Origin: Parasitella parasitica
Lineage: Eukaryota > Mucoromycota > Mucoromycetes > Mucorales > Mucoraceae
Direction of reading: 5' to 3'
DNA: 64,000 bases
Assembly (NCBI GenBank): GCA_025201805.1
Contig: MU619256.1
Location: 267,225 to 331,224, forward strand
This document shows positions 11,759-23,876 of this stretch, one piece after another. The position numbers and the translations under genes are program-made. Position 1 is the first letter of the stretch, and each line of letters starts with the position of its first letter. The notes under the pieces were generated by a model. The model had not been told where the DNA came from, searched no databases, and worked only from the letters and a program-made list of their open reading frames with translations.

Positions 11759-13044
11759 GATTGATTTCGTAATAATATAGCAAATGTTGTGATGGTATCT
11801 TTTTTTTTTTTTTTTCGTAATTGTATTGTTTCTTCCTGTATCTGGAATTCCTCTTTCTTTTTCTTTTTCTCTTTCTGCTTTTTTTCTCTGATGTAAAGTG
11901 GGTAAATATCTAATCAATATAAATCTGTGTAAAAAGTATAGTTTATACTAATATACAAAAATATATTCAATAGATGTTGTGTATAAAATGAATTAGAAAA
12001 AAAAAGGTTAAAAAAAAAAAGAAGAAAAAAAGGGGGATGGATGATATAAGAAATGAAATAGAAAGTTAAGAAACAGTTATAAGAGAAAAGAATGCACTTT
12101 TTTTTTATACAGGAAATCAAACGAGAAAAAAAGAAAAAGGAAAGGAAAGGAAAGGATGTTACCGTACAAAAAATCAAGGCCTTTTTAATTTAGCTATTAT
12201 CAAAACGAGATGTAGAACCAAAATCTTGTCTAGAATTGAAAAAACTAGTTGTAATTCACGACAGAAATCTCAATTGAAATCGTTGTTGGATTATCTTGTC
12301 CATCATTTAGTGCTCTTTGGTTGCGTTCGGTTGATTAAATGTAGAAGAGAGACCCCCTTGTAGCAATTGTTGCGTACTTATTGGCTATGTTTCGAACAGT
12401 TGAGCCTCTCTCTCCCCTTTGCAGTCACCAAAGACGAAAAGTTTTCTCAAAAACTATAAACTCGTAACAAACAGCATGATGATTATGTACCAAAAAGCAT
12501 GCACAAGTAGACAGGAACCCAAACAAACCTTCATCTTTTAATATAAACTTAAAAAGTAGTATTTATAAACAATCATCTACTGAAAATATAAACTCCATTT
12601 CGTACCAATGTTAGTAGCAGATTGTTTTTGTATACTCAGATTTGATACGGTATCATTCAATAGATGATGGCAAATCTCGATCTACTGCGGTTCCCATAGC
12701 AACGGTATTTGGTTGCCAATGACAATAAGAGTAATTGACAGCAGCAATTTAAAATATTCAGATATAGGGATTCAGCTTTCGACTTTATTCAAACGCTTCA
12801 TAAATGGTTTTGTTTTTGTCATTTGACATTCATATTACAAAACTCGTCGTCAATGTTTCGCGCAGGCTAATATTTCCTATTTGTAAATGTATCCCTTTTT
12901 TATTTTTTTTTAACCCAATCAGATTTCCATCATAAATGTAGTGATTGTGTGCGTATGGCACTGTCCACAATAAAAATATTCCATTTCTTTCTTTCGTCTC
13001 CTCTTCACAGTAACAACAACAACAAAAACGTATATATTGCAACA
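11759..13044. other. Divergent intergenic region (KH gene / GET3)
   Basis: Shared upstream region of the leftward KH gene and rightward GET3. Very A- and T-rich, with long A/T tracts (11803-11817, 11994-12030) and an AGGAAAGG-type repeat at 12135-12152. No open frame of protein-like composition is seen. GET3 leader has a (ACA)n run just before its ATG. Confidence 0.5.
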
Positions 13045-14325
13045 ATGTCAGACATGTCAGACGACGATTTCCAGCCTCTCGAGCCCACCCTTCAAAATGT
13101 GTTGGATCAAAACTCTCTTCATTGGATTTTTGTCGGTGGTAAAGGAGGTGTAGGTATGTGATATTCAAGTATTTCTNNNNNNNNNNAAAAAAAAAAAAAA
13201 AAAAAAAGGCAAATGACTAAGGAAATAAAACTAGGCAAAACAACCACTTCATGCTCTTTGGCTGTTCAGCTTTCCAAAGTTCGTGAGTCAGTCCTGTTGA
13301 TCTCTACCGACCCTGCTCACAATCTTTCTGACGCGTTTGGCCAAAAATTCTCCAAGGAAGCTACTGTCGTCAATGGTTTTGATAACTTATACGCCATGGT
13401 AATATACCGGATGTGTTGAAGGCTAATTTTCATTCCTACTCATGTTTCTGTACCTCAGGAAATCGATCCTACTTCGAGTATCCAGGAGATGGTTGAGCAA
13501 TGTAAGTGGGGAAAGAGATGGTTACATACAGATGTATTCAAATCGATGCGATAAATTACATTAATAGCTGATCAGAATAACCCAATGGGTGGAATGATGC
13601 AGGATTTAGCCTATGCTATTCCTGGCGTGGACGAGGCAATGGGTTTTGCCGAAGTCATGAAGCAAGTAAAGACCATGTCATACTCTGTCGTCGTTTTCGA
13701 CACTGCACCAACAGGTCATACTCTTCGCTTCTTGTCCTTCCCCACGGTCCTCGAGAAGGCCCTGGCAAAAATCAGTGGGCTCAGTAGCCGTTTTGGACCT
13801 ATGGTCCAACAAGTTTCAGGTATGATGGGTATGAATGCCAACCAAGAGGACATGTTTTCAAAATTGGAGGAGATGCGTTCTGTTATTACCGAGGTCAACA
13901 ATCAATTCAAGGATCCCGTAAGTCGTATATACAAATATCGTTACAAAGGGAAGGCTTTAATATGGGTCATATATTAGAATACTACCACCTTTATTTGTGT
14001 CTGTATTTCCGAGTTCTTGTCTCTGTACGAAACTGAACGTATGATTCAAGAATTAACCTCATATCACATTGATACACACAATATCGTTGTCAACCAATTG
14101 CTATTCCCCAAAGAAGGTTCAAATTGTGAGCACTGTACTGTCAGAAACAAGATGCAACAAAAGTACCTGGACCAGATTTATGATCTTTATGAGGACTTCC
14201 ATATTGTTCGCATGCCCCTATTAACAAAGGAAGTCCGTGGTGTTGAGGAGATCAAGGAATTTTCAAAGATGTTGGTAGAGCCCTTCCAACCGCCACAATC
14301 AACCAACCAGAATAAAACTGAATAA
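13045..14325 (+). CDS. GET3: GET3, ATPase for targeting tail-anchored membrane proteins
   Basis: Exons 13045-13153, 13235-13398, 13459-13501, 13568-13917, 13978-14325; 337 residues, close to the usual 330-350. It shows the deviant Walker A loop GGKGGVGKTT (about residues 31-40, split by intron 1), the [12 protein letters not shown] switch, [19 protein letters not shown], the Met-rich [13 protein letters not shown] segment of the client-binding groove, [17 protein letters not shown] and the zinc-binding CEHC (about 272-275). Get3 is the cytosolic homodimer that takes C-terminally anchored proteins from Sgt2/Get4-Get5 and hands them to Get1/Get2 in the ER membrane. The residue after KDP is coded Asn where animals have Glu-Gln. 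The first intron contains the only assembly gap of the window, so the Walker A exon junction depends on flanking sequence that is intact. Confidence 0.97.
13177..13186. other. Assembly gap (10 N)
   Basis: Ten Ns inside intron 1 of GET3, immediately followed by a long A tract (13187-13207). The gap is probably caused by the homopolymer; its true length is unknown. Confidence 0.98.
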
Positions 14326-15789
14326 ATGAAGAATAGAAAGACATTTACCCTTTCATATAAATTGTACACTATTATTGCTCTTTCTTTTCTTTGTTTTTTT
14401 TGTTTTTTTTTTTTGTGTCAGTGTGCTATTATGCATCTGTAATGTAGCTATTCACACAACATTGCTGTAGTGTCTGCAGCCACAATTGGGACGATCAGTT
14501 TAGGTTAAGATACTTTAAAATATCCTCAATATTTTGTACTATGCGTATATAATATCTCTTCTTAAGTGTATAAATATGATTATTATTCGTATTCAATGCG
14601 CATTATTCTTTTCATAATACGTCTAAATAAATATTATCCCAGACATTGCAAATATCAGAACACTCAAGCATGATACTACTTTTGGGAACTTGGCGTAGCA
14701 GTTTCCAAGTTCTCCTGTATAGTGTCCAGCCTCTGTTAACCACACAGTCGTCAGCCGTCAGCCGTCAGCCGTCAGCGAAACCTGATTAAAAGCCCGACGC
14801 ATTTTGTAGAAATGGGTTATCTTTTTCATGTTTGTTTTGGCCAACTGAGACCATGATTTGACAGTTTCTCACGAATATCTCGGCATTTTATTAACAAAAT
14901 TTATGTTGTGATTTAAACGCTATTTGCGTAGAACTAGACTTCAAATCAAATGGCACAACTTTTAGAAGACTCTTCCTCCAAAATATTGCGCAATTTGCAT
15001 ATTCAATAAAACGCTTTTTTCGACAAAACCTCAAAATTTTGCATAGTTTATACCTAAAAATAGCAGTTGTATGTAAATATTCGATGCTCTAGGATCATTT
15101 TCGATTAATATATGCTATAGTGAAAAACTTCGTTTTCGGGATCAAAACGCCATGGAAAGAAAATCCATGATCTTTTCCTTGTGTTTACAAGGGAAAAATG
15201 GTCAAAATTGATTGATTTTACATCGAACAATTTTTTTTGTGCAAATGCATCAGGTTTTAACTACGTGTTCTGAGGAGTCATTTGATGCGGTTTTGGGCAT
15301 TTAAATAGGTGGGAAAGGTTGTTAATTATGCCATCAAAGATACGAAAAATACCTGTTCGTACGTTTTACAGCATCATTTTACTTGAATTAGGGTTTTTAT
15401 TTAAAGCTATTATTCATCTGTAAAGATGTGTCATCGTAATCAATGTACAATGATAATGCGTGTTGATCCAAAAAAAAAAAAAGATATCAAAAATTTAACT
15501 ATTTTTCTGCAAAAAAATATCAAGTAATGCACCTTGAGAATCGGTAAAGTACCTTTGTTTTATCACATACGCTTCGAGCTGCTATGTATGCTGTAGAGCC
15601 TTTTAGTGCTTGCGTTTTAGCGGGTCTGCCCAAAGCAAACAACAAATTTGATAGGCCTTGAATAAATTGGTTTGCAACCAATAAGGCTGTTACAGTACCT
15701 TTTTTTTATAAGCCTTCCACTCACCTTCCCCCCCCCCCCCTCCTCCTCCTCCTCCTTCTTTTTCTTTTTAAAGATTTTCTCATTATAGC
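14326..15789. other. 1.5-kb intergenic region, AT-rich
   Basis: Contains the GET3 3' end, a four-copy heptamer repeat at 14750-14777, a long AT-rich stretch (14880-15560) without any protein-like frame and, near its end, a C-tract followed by CTC repeats (15729-15756) that forms the leader of the Hsp40 gene. A TTATAAG element lies at about 15703-15709. Confidence 0.5.
14750..14777. repeat. GTCAGCC heptamer tandem repeat, four copies
   Basis: Three exact GTCAGCC units and a fourth ending GCG, directly downstream of GET3. Confidence 0.9.
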
Positions 15790-17163
15790 ATGGTTGCTGA
15801 ATCAAAATATTATGATATTTTAGGTGTTGATCCTAATGCTAGCGAAGCAGATCTCAAGAAAGCTTACAGGAAACTTGCTTTAAAGTATCATCCTGATAAG
15901 GTAAACACGGTTTAATAGTATTACGACGGTAAACTGGAAACTATCTAACGTTGAATCTACAAATACTCGTAGAATCCAAATGCCGGAGACCAATTCAAGG
16001 AAATCTCCCATGCGTACGAGGTCTTATCCGATCCTGAAAAGAGAGAAATGTATGATCAATATGGTGAAGAGGGTCTCAGTGGTCAAGGTGGCGGCCATGG
16101 TGGTATGAATGCCGAAGACTTGTTTTCTCAATTCTTTGGAGGTGCTAGTAGTATGGGAGGAGGCGGCTTCTTTGGAGGCATGGGAGGTGGTCGCCGTGGT
16201 CCTCAGGGTCCTCGCCGTGGTAAGGACGTTATGCATACACTGAAGGTTAGCCTCGAGGAACTATTCTGTGGAAAGACCAGCAAGCTTGCTATCATAAAGA
16301 ATGTCCTTTGTAGCGGATGCGATGGTAGAGGTGGTAAAGAAGGTGCTGTTAAGACATGCGGCTCATGTAAAGGTCAAGGTATCCGTTTGTTCTTTCGTCA
16401 AGTGGGTCCTATGACGCAGCAAATACGACAACATGTAAGTAATTTTTTTTTATTGAACGAAAGGTTGGCTAATTCTGTAAAGTGTGAGGATTGTCATGCT
16501 ACTGGTGAGGTTATCAGCGACAAGGATCGCTGTAAGCAATGTATAGGCAAGAAGATCACAAGCGAAAGAAAGATTTTGGAAGTACATATCGATCGTGGTA
16601 TGGCTCCTGGCCAAACCATCACTTTTGCTGGTGAAGGGGACCAAGCCCCTGGAATTACTCCCGGTGACATTATCATCAAAATCGACCAAAAGGATCACCC
16701 TCACTTTACTCGCAAAGGCAATGATCTTGTCTATAACGCCAAGATTGACTTATTGACTGCATTAGCTGGTGGTCAATTTCCTATTCCTTTCCTTGATGAT
16801 AGCATTCTCTTAGTTAACGTGATTCCTGGTGAAGCTATTCAACCCAATATGGAAAAGCTTGTACCTCATCATGGTATGCCTATTCATCGCCATGGTGGGC
16901 ATGGCCACCTTTTAATCAAATTTACCATCGAATTTCCTGGACCAGATTGGGCCATTGATGAGAAAAAATTGAAGGAATTGGAGAGAATTTTGCCCGCTCG
17001 CAAAAGCACTGAACATCCACTTGGAAATAGACACGTTGAGGAGGTTGTCTTGGCTGACGCTGATTCTTACCAACGCAAGGCTGGGTCAAACGTATATGAT
17101 GATGAGTATGAAAATGAGGGCCATCAACACGGCGGTGGTGGCGTTCAGTGCGCTCAGCAATAA
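15790..17163 (+). CDS. YDJ1: Class A J-protein (Hsp40, Ydj1/DNAJA type) with CaaX box
   Basis: Exons 15790-15900, 15973-16434, 16483-17163; 417 residues (yeast Ydj1 409). The J domain carries HPD at 34-36; a Gly-rich linker follows; then the four zinc-finger motifs [24 protein letters not shown] and CKQCIGKK; then the two beta-barrel substrate-binding domains and a C-terminal CAQQ, a farnesylation box as in Ydj1 (CASQ). The protein stimulates Hsp70 ATPase, helps fold and import proteins and sits partly on ER and mitochondrial surfaces through its lipid. Intron 2 (16435-16482, 48 bases) has no stop and a length divisible by three, so an uninterrupted frame would include 16 foreign residues; removing it restores the eight-residue spacing between GPM and the third zinc motif seen in the family. 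Confidence 0.96.
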
Positions 17164-17262
17164 TCTAGACAATGTATACAACATATTCCCATCATTGACG
17201 CAAAAAAATAAATTAATTAAAAACAAGGAAAGCCACGCTGGTGTGCATGTTTGATTTATTGA

Positions 17263-19361
17263 CTACAACTTGGCCTCCACAGACGGGGCCATTGAAGCAG
17301 GAATTTCGACATCTAAACCACTCAAACAAAGCTGAGCATAGGTTTTACCTTGTCTGTCAACCACCAGAGAGCTGAGACCACCGCCTCCAAGGGAGTGCGT
17401 CAGAACAAAGTTCAAGGCATTGGGACCAGGCAATTCGAAACGAGTGACAGTGCCTTTGCATAAATGCTTCATGTAAGCAGTAACTGCCTTTGCAGTGATA
17501 GAGCGCTTTATGTAGGGTAGATATTTAGGGTCACGAGCAATGATACCCACGTTGCAGACATCTCCCTTATCGCCGCTACGGCCATATGCGACATTGATCA
17601 AGCGAGTCTTGACAAGAGGGCCAGTGAGGTCGGCTTCAGGTATCGCAGGGACAGAAGTAGGTTGGCTATAGGTGGCATTATTATCCCAGGCGCCCCAGGC
17701 AACTGTCTTGATAGCACTCTTTCCGACAATATAGCTTGTTTTAACTTGTGTCTTGGGGATCAATAATGGAAAATGAACCATGTTTGGAACTGGTTTTGGA
17801 CGTCCAGCACCCCCTCCTGTAATTCCCGGAGCCATGCAAGTTGCAGACTACAAAATAATATGCATTTGGGTTAGTTATTTGACGTACTTTTTTATACGAC
17901 GATTTGTGATTCTTACGGGGATTGTTTCCAATGCAACAAGTCCTAACGCTTTGGGGTCATCGTGATGGGCGGTTAGCCTCATCATGACTTCGCGCGTGTC
18001 ATTAGCTCTTGAATGGGGACTATAATACATACGTTCAGATCACAGTATGGCAAGATACATCAAGGAAACATACCCAAAAAGAGACTCGCCGCCGAGAGCT
18101 TCAACATTTACGTTTCTGAAACCTGGAATGCCCATTTTTTTGTATATGACTTCAACTCGTTTGACAATGGCTTCGCCGACAGCATGAGCCTTCTTTTTAG
18201 CATCAACGCCTCCAATCAGCATCTCACCAGTGATTTTCCAACCATCCAAGAAGATGCCCGAGCATTTGAGGTAAGGCGTGGGTTTTAGACCTTTAGCACC
18301 GGTAACAAGCACACGGTTATTACCTACTTGAGACAGTTTAATCTGACGCATATCCAAGATAACATCTGGCAACAGGTACAACGATGGATCTAGAATCTCG
18401 TACAAAATCTGTTCTGACACAGTAGCAGGAGTAACCAATCCTCCGGTTTTCTCAGGCTTTGTCACGACAAATGAGCCCGATATGTCGAACTCGACAATAG
18501 GGTAACCCATATTAGAATATCCGCCAAATGGCGACTGAGCTGCCAAATGCCAGTCTGTAAAGTTACCGCCCGTAGCATGACAACCGCACTCTATAACATG
18601 GCCTGCTAATGAAGCAGACGCCATCAGATCATAGTAGTTGGCAGTTTTTCCTTCTTCCCAACCATATTCGTACATTAGCGGAGCGACAACAAGAGCAGAA
18701 TCAACTACACGGCCAGTAACGATGATCTGGGCGCCTTCCTTTAACGCAGCAGCAATAGCATTGGCACCCAGGTATGCATTCAAAGACACAATAGGCTCGT
18801 CCTTGTCCGGTAAGCGATCTGAATCTTTAGTATGGTCGACTGAAGAGATGGTCGAGAAAGAGTGAATATCCTTAAATCCAGCTAAGGTACGATCTTCTTT
18901 ATCGGCCAAGACGTCATCGCCGACAACAGCAGCGACACGAACGTCTTTGATATTGAGTTTCTCTAGTAATGCCTCGATGGCTTCTTTGCATCCTATTGGG
19001 TCCAATCCTCCAGCATTGGTGATAACCTTGGTTCCATTCTTGACCAACTGAGGCAGGTTTTTGCTTAACACACGGCTAAGAAATTCTGCAATGTAATCCT
19101 CGCCTTTGTCAGCCTTTCCGCTCATGATGCGACGTTGACGACGAGCAGCCAAGATACCCATAGTGATTTCTAAATACAATGCCAAAATAAGCCAATGTCT
19201 TTGCTAAAATGCAATGGCCATTTTTTACCCGCTAAATAGTCAGCAACAAGATAGTCCAAGTTTTTTCCTTCATGCTCAATTAGCTGATCAGCAGCAAATG
19301 CAGAGTCGCCCCAAAATGCAGAATAGCAGCCGATACGGATAGGACGATTTTGAAAAGACAT
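17263..19361 (-). CDS. AtuA-like protein (acyclic terpene utilisation family core plus C-terminal domain)
   Basis: Minus-strand exons 19361-19229, 19169-18074, 18019-17917, 17847-17263; 638 residues. The N-terminal two thirds match the AtuA core (formerly DUF1446): [86 protein letters not shown] and the [19 protein letters not shown] block. The C-terminus matches the small AtuA-like ferredoxin-fold domain ([20 protein letters not shown] ... [13 protein letters not shown]). In Pseudomonas, atuA lies in the citronellol degradation cluster, but its reaction is not settled; fungal homologues are common and uncharacterised. A TATATATA element is 48-55 bases upstream of the ATG. No other catabolic genes are next to it, so a terpene role here is not supported by context. 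Confidence 0.9.
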
Positions 19362-19408
19362 GATGAAAATGAAGAAAATATGTAAACTGTGAGAGATGCG
19401 TGCCTTGG

Positions 19409-19416
19409 TATATATA
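19409..19416 (-). promoter_or_regulatory. TATA box of the AtuA-like gene
   Basis: TATATATA 48-55 bases upstream of the minus-strand ATG at 19361. Confidence 0.55.
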
Positions 19417-20255
19417 CAGCACAATAGCACAAAAAATTGGGGTGAGAAAAGTTAAAGCATTTTCTGCGTGCAATCCTAGTGGGAAAGGCACATGGTGGAA
19501 CTACAATTTGAATGAGCGATGGCAATTCATTTTGATTTGGATGTTTCTGTTGCATACAATTGACTGGGCGTTCTGTTTTATGGCGTACTAGATTAGTCTG
19601 AAGCGATCTTACCCGGTTAAACATTCGATGCTTGGTCCGTCTTTTTCTAAAAAGAACAATGAACAGTAGTGCCAATTCGTTGAATTTAAGATTTTTCGCC
19701 ATTTTTGCTCCAATAGTCGGCTGGCAATAATATTTTTTGAGAAAGCCAACAAGAGATCATTTGCATTGAAATAACAGCAATCAGACTGTATAGATTTTTG
19801 AAGTACAATGAACACTTTTTGGGATGTATTCTATTGCTTAATGTAGATCAATATGCATTATCCAAGAGTTGAAATCGTTAAATAACTGTTCAAAGAAGAG
19901 GAATGGGAACGGATTAATTGATTTTATACTAGCCAAAAAAAAACCGCAAGTCTCTAGACAAATGATCTGACATTTACATCCAATGGCGGCGGCCAATCCT
20001 CAAAGTTCTCAATGTTCAAGTCCTCATCTTGAAGGCGCAGATTGCTTTTATTCTAGCAGAATATAATACAAGTAGGAAAGAGACATTTAGTGGTATATGT
20101 TTGATGGTTGGATACAATGATGATGCATGTGATTGCTGGAGATCCGGCTTCAGAAAGATGCAAATCATTATTATCGGCTGTTTCCACTCTTCATTGTAAT
20201 TGGCGTTGCGATTATTACTGCAGCAATGATATCTGAGACACAGCAAAAAAAAAGC

Positions 20256-20263
20256 TATATAAG
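20256..20263 (+). promoter_or_regulatory. TATA box of the beta-trefoil gene
   Basis: TATATAAG 67-74 bases upstream of the ATG at 20330, a near-consensus element. Confidence 0.6.
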
Positions 20264-20329
20264 TGCAAATGAAAACAACCATTTATTTTTTCGAACACTC
20301 TTAAAATTATTTGTAATAGCAAATACAAA

Positions 20330-21117
20330 ATGGCTGATGTAAAATGGTTTTTTATTAAGCATTTAAACACAAATAAAGCAATTGCTTCTTGCTCCTATGA
20401 CGACAATAACAATTTGATGAGATCGCAAGTGGTTGTTACTAAGCCAATGCACACTGACAACGAATTATGGTGCTGGGATGACCAGCAACTTCGAAATAAA
20501 AGCACAAACCTAGTGCTTGATATTCGTAAGGGTAGGTTCTTGCCATGACAATGTCTGTTGAAAAAAAAAAAGACCTTGCTGTTAATTTGCAGCCATATCA
20601 AAATCTAGGCAGATTGCGTTTTATGGAGGATACAGAAATATGCCTTTATTATAAAAAGTCAGAGCAAGATTCTCAAAATCAATTATGGGCTGTCCAAACC
20701 GAGCCTCGACCTGCTCAACACCCATTAGTAAGACGACGATCGTCGCAAGAGTCTCCCAAAGGATGCGTCATTCATTCCGTTGCCAATAGCGATTGGGTAC
20801 TGGATGTATGCCCTGAAGGCCAAAAACTTATTCTATTCCCATATCATCAAGATTTAAATCATCAGCAAAGATGGATCTTCACACCAGAAAAAGATGTATG
20901 CTCGACAGAAAAGTCTACTGCGTTGTTTGACATTAAGGCAAAAGATCCATATTCATATTACGAAGCATACTATACCAATCCCAACTGGGCAAGCAGTACT
21001 AGTATCAGTGGTAGCTCATTTTCTTCTGATGGCTCGACAGAATTTGCCCATGGCTTATCTCCTGCCAAAAGATCGTTTTCTCAATCTTCCCAGACGTCTA
21101 GCCGCGAAAACAGCTGA
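20330..21117 (+). CDS. Beta-trefoil (ricin-B-lectin-like) protein
   Basis: Exons 20330-20531 and 20609-21117; 236 residues. Three sections end in QxW-like motifs (ELWCWDD, NQLWAV, QQRWIF) and each carries the hydrophobic pattern of a trefoil hairpin (NLVLDIRKG, DWVLDVCPEGQKLILFPYH), as in ricin-B-type carbohydrate-binding folds. There is no signal peptide, so it is probably cytoplasmic; the ligand is unknown. The acceptor at 20608 was chosen because it yields VLDIRKG-RLRFMEDTEICLYY, which matches the trefoil spacing; an acceptor at 20572 is also in phase and would add 12 residues (DLAVNLQPYQNL). The C-terminal 70 residues are Ser-rich and disordered. Confidence 0.75.
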
Positions 21118-21436
21118 ATCGCTTACATTTGAATCCATCTCATACGTATAAATTTTGTAATTTTTCATCTAAATAAACCTTTCCAATCAGTGCATGTATA
21201 ATTAAAAGACAAATCCAATGTAATTCCTAAGAAGAACTTAATTTTATTAGATTACAATATCGAATTTGTTGTAGATGTTTATGTGCGATTTTTGGTGCGT
21301 GTCTGCATGTGATTTGGTGGTGTGCGTCGTTGTTGAGTCCAATTTGAAGGTGGTTTGATTACTACACATCTGCATCCTGCTATCAAATAATAAACACTCC
21401 TACATTTCAAGCTGGTATTTTATATACATTCTATGA

Positions 21437-21807
21437 TTAATTGGCAGCATCTTGCTTGAATTTCTTGGCTAATTCCATCCAAGGTTTAGGGGCTTGTGGC
21501 ATCAGGTCAGCCTATATTGCATGAAAACGTCAACACAGTAGTATAATGGCACCATCCTTTAACGCATTACCTTGACTAGCAATTTCTCAACAGATTCTGA
21601 AGGTTGAGCACCAACAGTTAACCAATATTTAGCACGCTCGAAGTTCAAGTTGATTAATTTGTTGCCTGACTCGTCAGCAATAGGGTTATATGTGCCGATC
21701 TTTTCGATGGGCTTGCTATTGCGTCCAGTTCGTGCATTAGCAACAACAATTTGATAAAATGGCAAATTGCGGCGACCGTGACGAGCAAGACGAATACGAA
21801 CAACCAT
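21437..21807 (-). CDS. MRPS16: Mitochondrial small-subunit ribosomal protein bS16m
   Basis: Minus-strand exons 21807-21571 and 21511-21437; 103 residues. The start MVVRIRLARHGRRNLPFYQI and the following ANARTGRNSKPIEKIGTYNP are the S16 signature, then LNFERAKYWLTVGAQPSESV. Bacterial S16 is about 80-90 residues; the fungal mitochondrial form has a short extension ending MELAKKFKQDAAN. It is an assembly and structural protein of the mitochondrial 30S-type subunit. The N-terminus is basic and may itself act as import signal, since there is no separate presequence. Confidence 0.95.
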
Positions 21808-23876
21808 CTTGTAATATATAAAGTGTTGATCAAACAGAAAAAATAAAGAGGTAGGTCCCTTGCTTGACAAGAATCCCCCGTACAAACATGGTCAATGGTG
21901 GTCACTTGTCTCACAGCGGTCACTGAGCTCTTTTGAGTTCTGAAAACTTTGAAGGGTTGTTTATAGCTGTTTGTTACATGCTAAATTAGATTATCCACTC
22001 TAGACTTGAACTATTGATTGTCATGTCAATAATCTTGCTTTTCGTTTTACAAAACCACTTTTTTTTAACAAAAATATTCTTTGTCAAAAAGCAACAGTGC
22101 AATCATTTATATGAGCGGTTATCAAAAACAGAACCTGTAAATCGATCCTAGAACGCTCGTGACAATAATGGCAAATGTTAACATCCACATCTGGTGTTCG
22201 AAGCCTCGCATAGTGCATAATTTGGTATCTTGTAAACAAAAATGCTGTCATAATAATAATACGTGTGAGTAATGGCTTTGCTATTTTGAGAAATTGGTTT
22301 GGGGCATAGATTGGCTAGCAACCATTAAACATTGATAACATTACATATAGCCGCATTGCCAAATAGTTCACCACTTGAAAATAATTTAAACTGATGGTTT
22401 AGCTGTACTCGTTTTTTTTACGGTTAACGAATACAACAATCACTACTGATGCTCAAAGATACATGCATACTGCATGTTGTCGAAACTGAAGTTGATTTTG
22501 ACAAATATACTTGAATTATTTAATTATGTGGATTAACAATACTATATTGTTGACTGCAATCCAGTGGCAGATCAACAGCAAGATAGCACCCACCAGTACA
22601 AACCTAGCTATTACTGGCTATTTCGTTTCTAATCACTCGAGCTTTAGCATCGCCAAGCAAAAAAACACCAAAATAACGTAATGGTTTCATTATATGATGC
22701 ATACAATTGCAGCAGTTGTCTTGATCTCTGCCAAAGAAGGAAATTACTATGAAGACAGAAAATTTAGTGCAAATTCTTTTACAAAGACTTAAAATTAATA
22801 CAATGAATTTCTAGAAACAAGCTACGATACATAAATCTGCTAGCCAAGCAGGTGTCCAAAAATAATACAATAATGAAGCAGATGCAAGTATCAATCTCCC
22901 TAATTCTTACAATGAAATAGCAAAGTAAGAATGATTGAAATACTTTTTTTTTCCCAAAATAACTACAATAAATTCACATGTACGAAAAGCTTGGAGTTGA
23001 TCTCTCTGATCTTCGGAGAAATGAATCAAAAAATCAAAAAATAACACGATTGAGTTGTCGTGGTCAGGCAATCTGCCTTTGTTTTATCGTAGACTAGGTT
23101 TTACTATTCAATTCTTCACATAATTTTAAAAATAGAAAAGCCTTCGAAAATAAGATAGATGAATGATTTTAACATGTCCATACAGAGTACATTTTTATTA
23201 GCGTTTTTTTCTCTATTATAAGTAGACCTTCTTCTGAAACAGGTTAATGTTTATCATCAACAAAGATACCCTGAATCCTCCCGAGTCATTCACAGCAACT
23301 CACTTTTCTCTTTAAATCGTGGAAAAATAATGCAGCATATTATTGCTTCTATCATTTCGAAACAAAACAGATGTACTTCTCACCAAAAAATAAATAAATA
23401 AAACACGCTGCGAATGTAATCAGATGTTGTAATAAAAGTCTGCAGTAATTTAATATGCTTAATTAACCTAGTGCTGGCACGTATTTGCCGCCAAACAATA
23501 AAAGCTTTAATTAGGGTTTCGATTTATTATTTATTTAAAGGCATTGTTATGTTATGTAGATCAACCAATCTGGAATGACACCGTTAATAACTATAATGCA
23601 CTTATGCCACACGTGTTGTCTTGTGGGTACCATTCAAGCCAATCATTGCATGTTTCTTGAAGGAGATGCAGGCTACACAACCCGGAGCATTTTGGTGCCT
23701 TTGTACATAATCGTTTCTTTAGACTCCATCTTCGAAAATATATAAAATGAAGCGAGAAATCCTTCAAATTAACAAACAGTTCTTTTCTCAATCAATCTTC
23801 TTTCTTGATCTCTTTTCCACAAAACTTTTTTTTTACTTCCGTATCTTTCACAAATAACTCTCCTTAATCTTCCAAA
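21808..23876. other. 2-kb intergenic region
   Basis: AT-rich, shared upstream region of bS16m (minus) and the SPX transporter (plus). No long frame of protein-like composition, no RNA gene and no clear repeat were recognised. The last 150 bases form the transporter promoter with TATA element and pyrimidine-rich leader. Confidence 0.45.
23739..23747 (+). promoter_or_regulatory. TATA box of the SPX transporter gene
   Basis: TATATAAAA lies 130-138 bases upstream of the ATG at 23877; a CT-rich leader follows. Confidence 0.5.

Larger units (their letters stand above)
19362..20329. other. Divergent promoter region
   Basis: Upstream DNA of the AtuA-like gene (minus) and of the beta-trefoil gene (plus). 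Both have a clear TATA element at their end. The middle is AT-rich and without protein-like frames. Confidence 0.5.
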
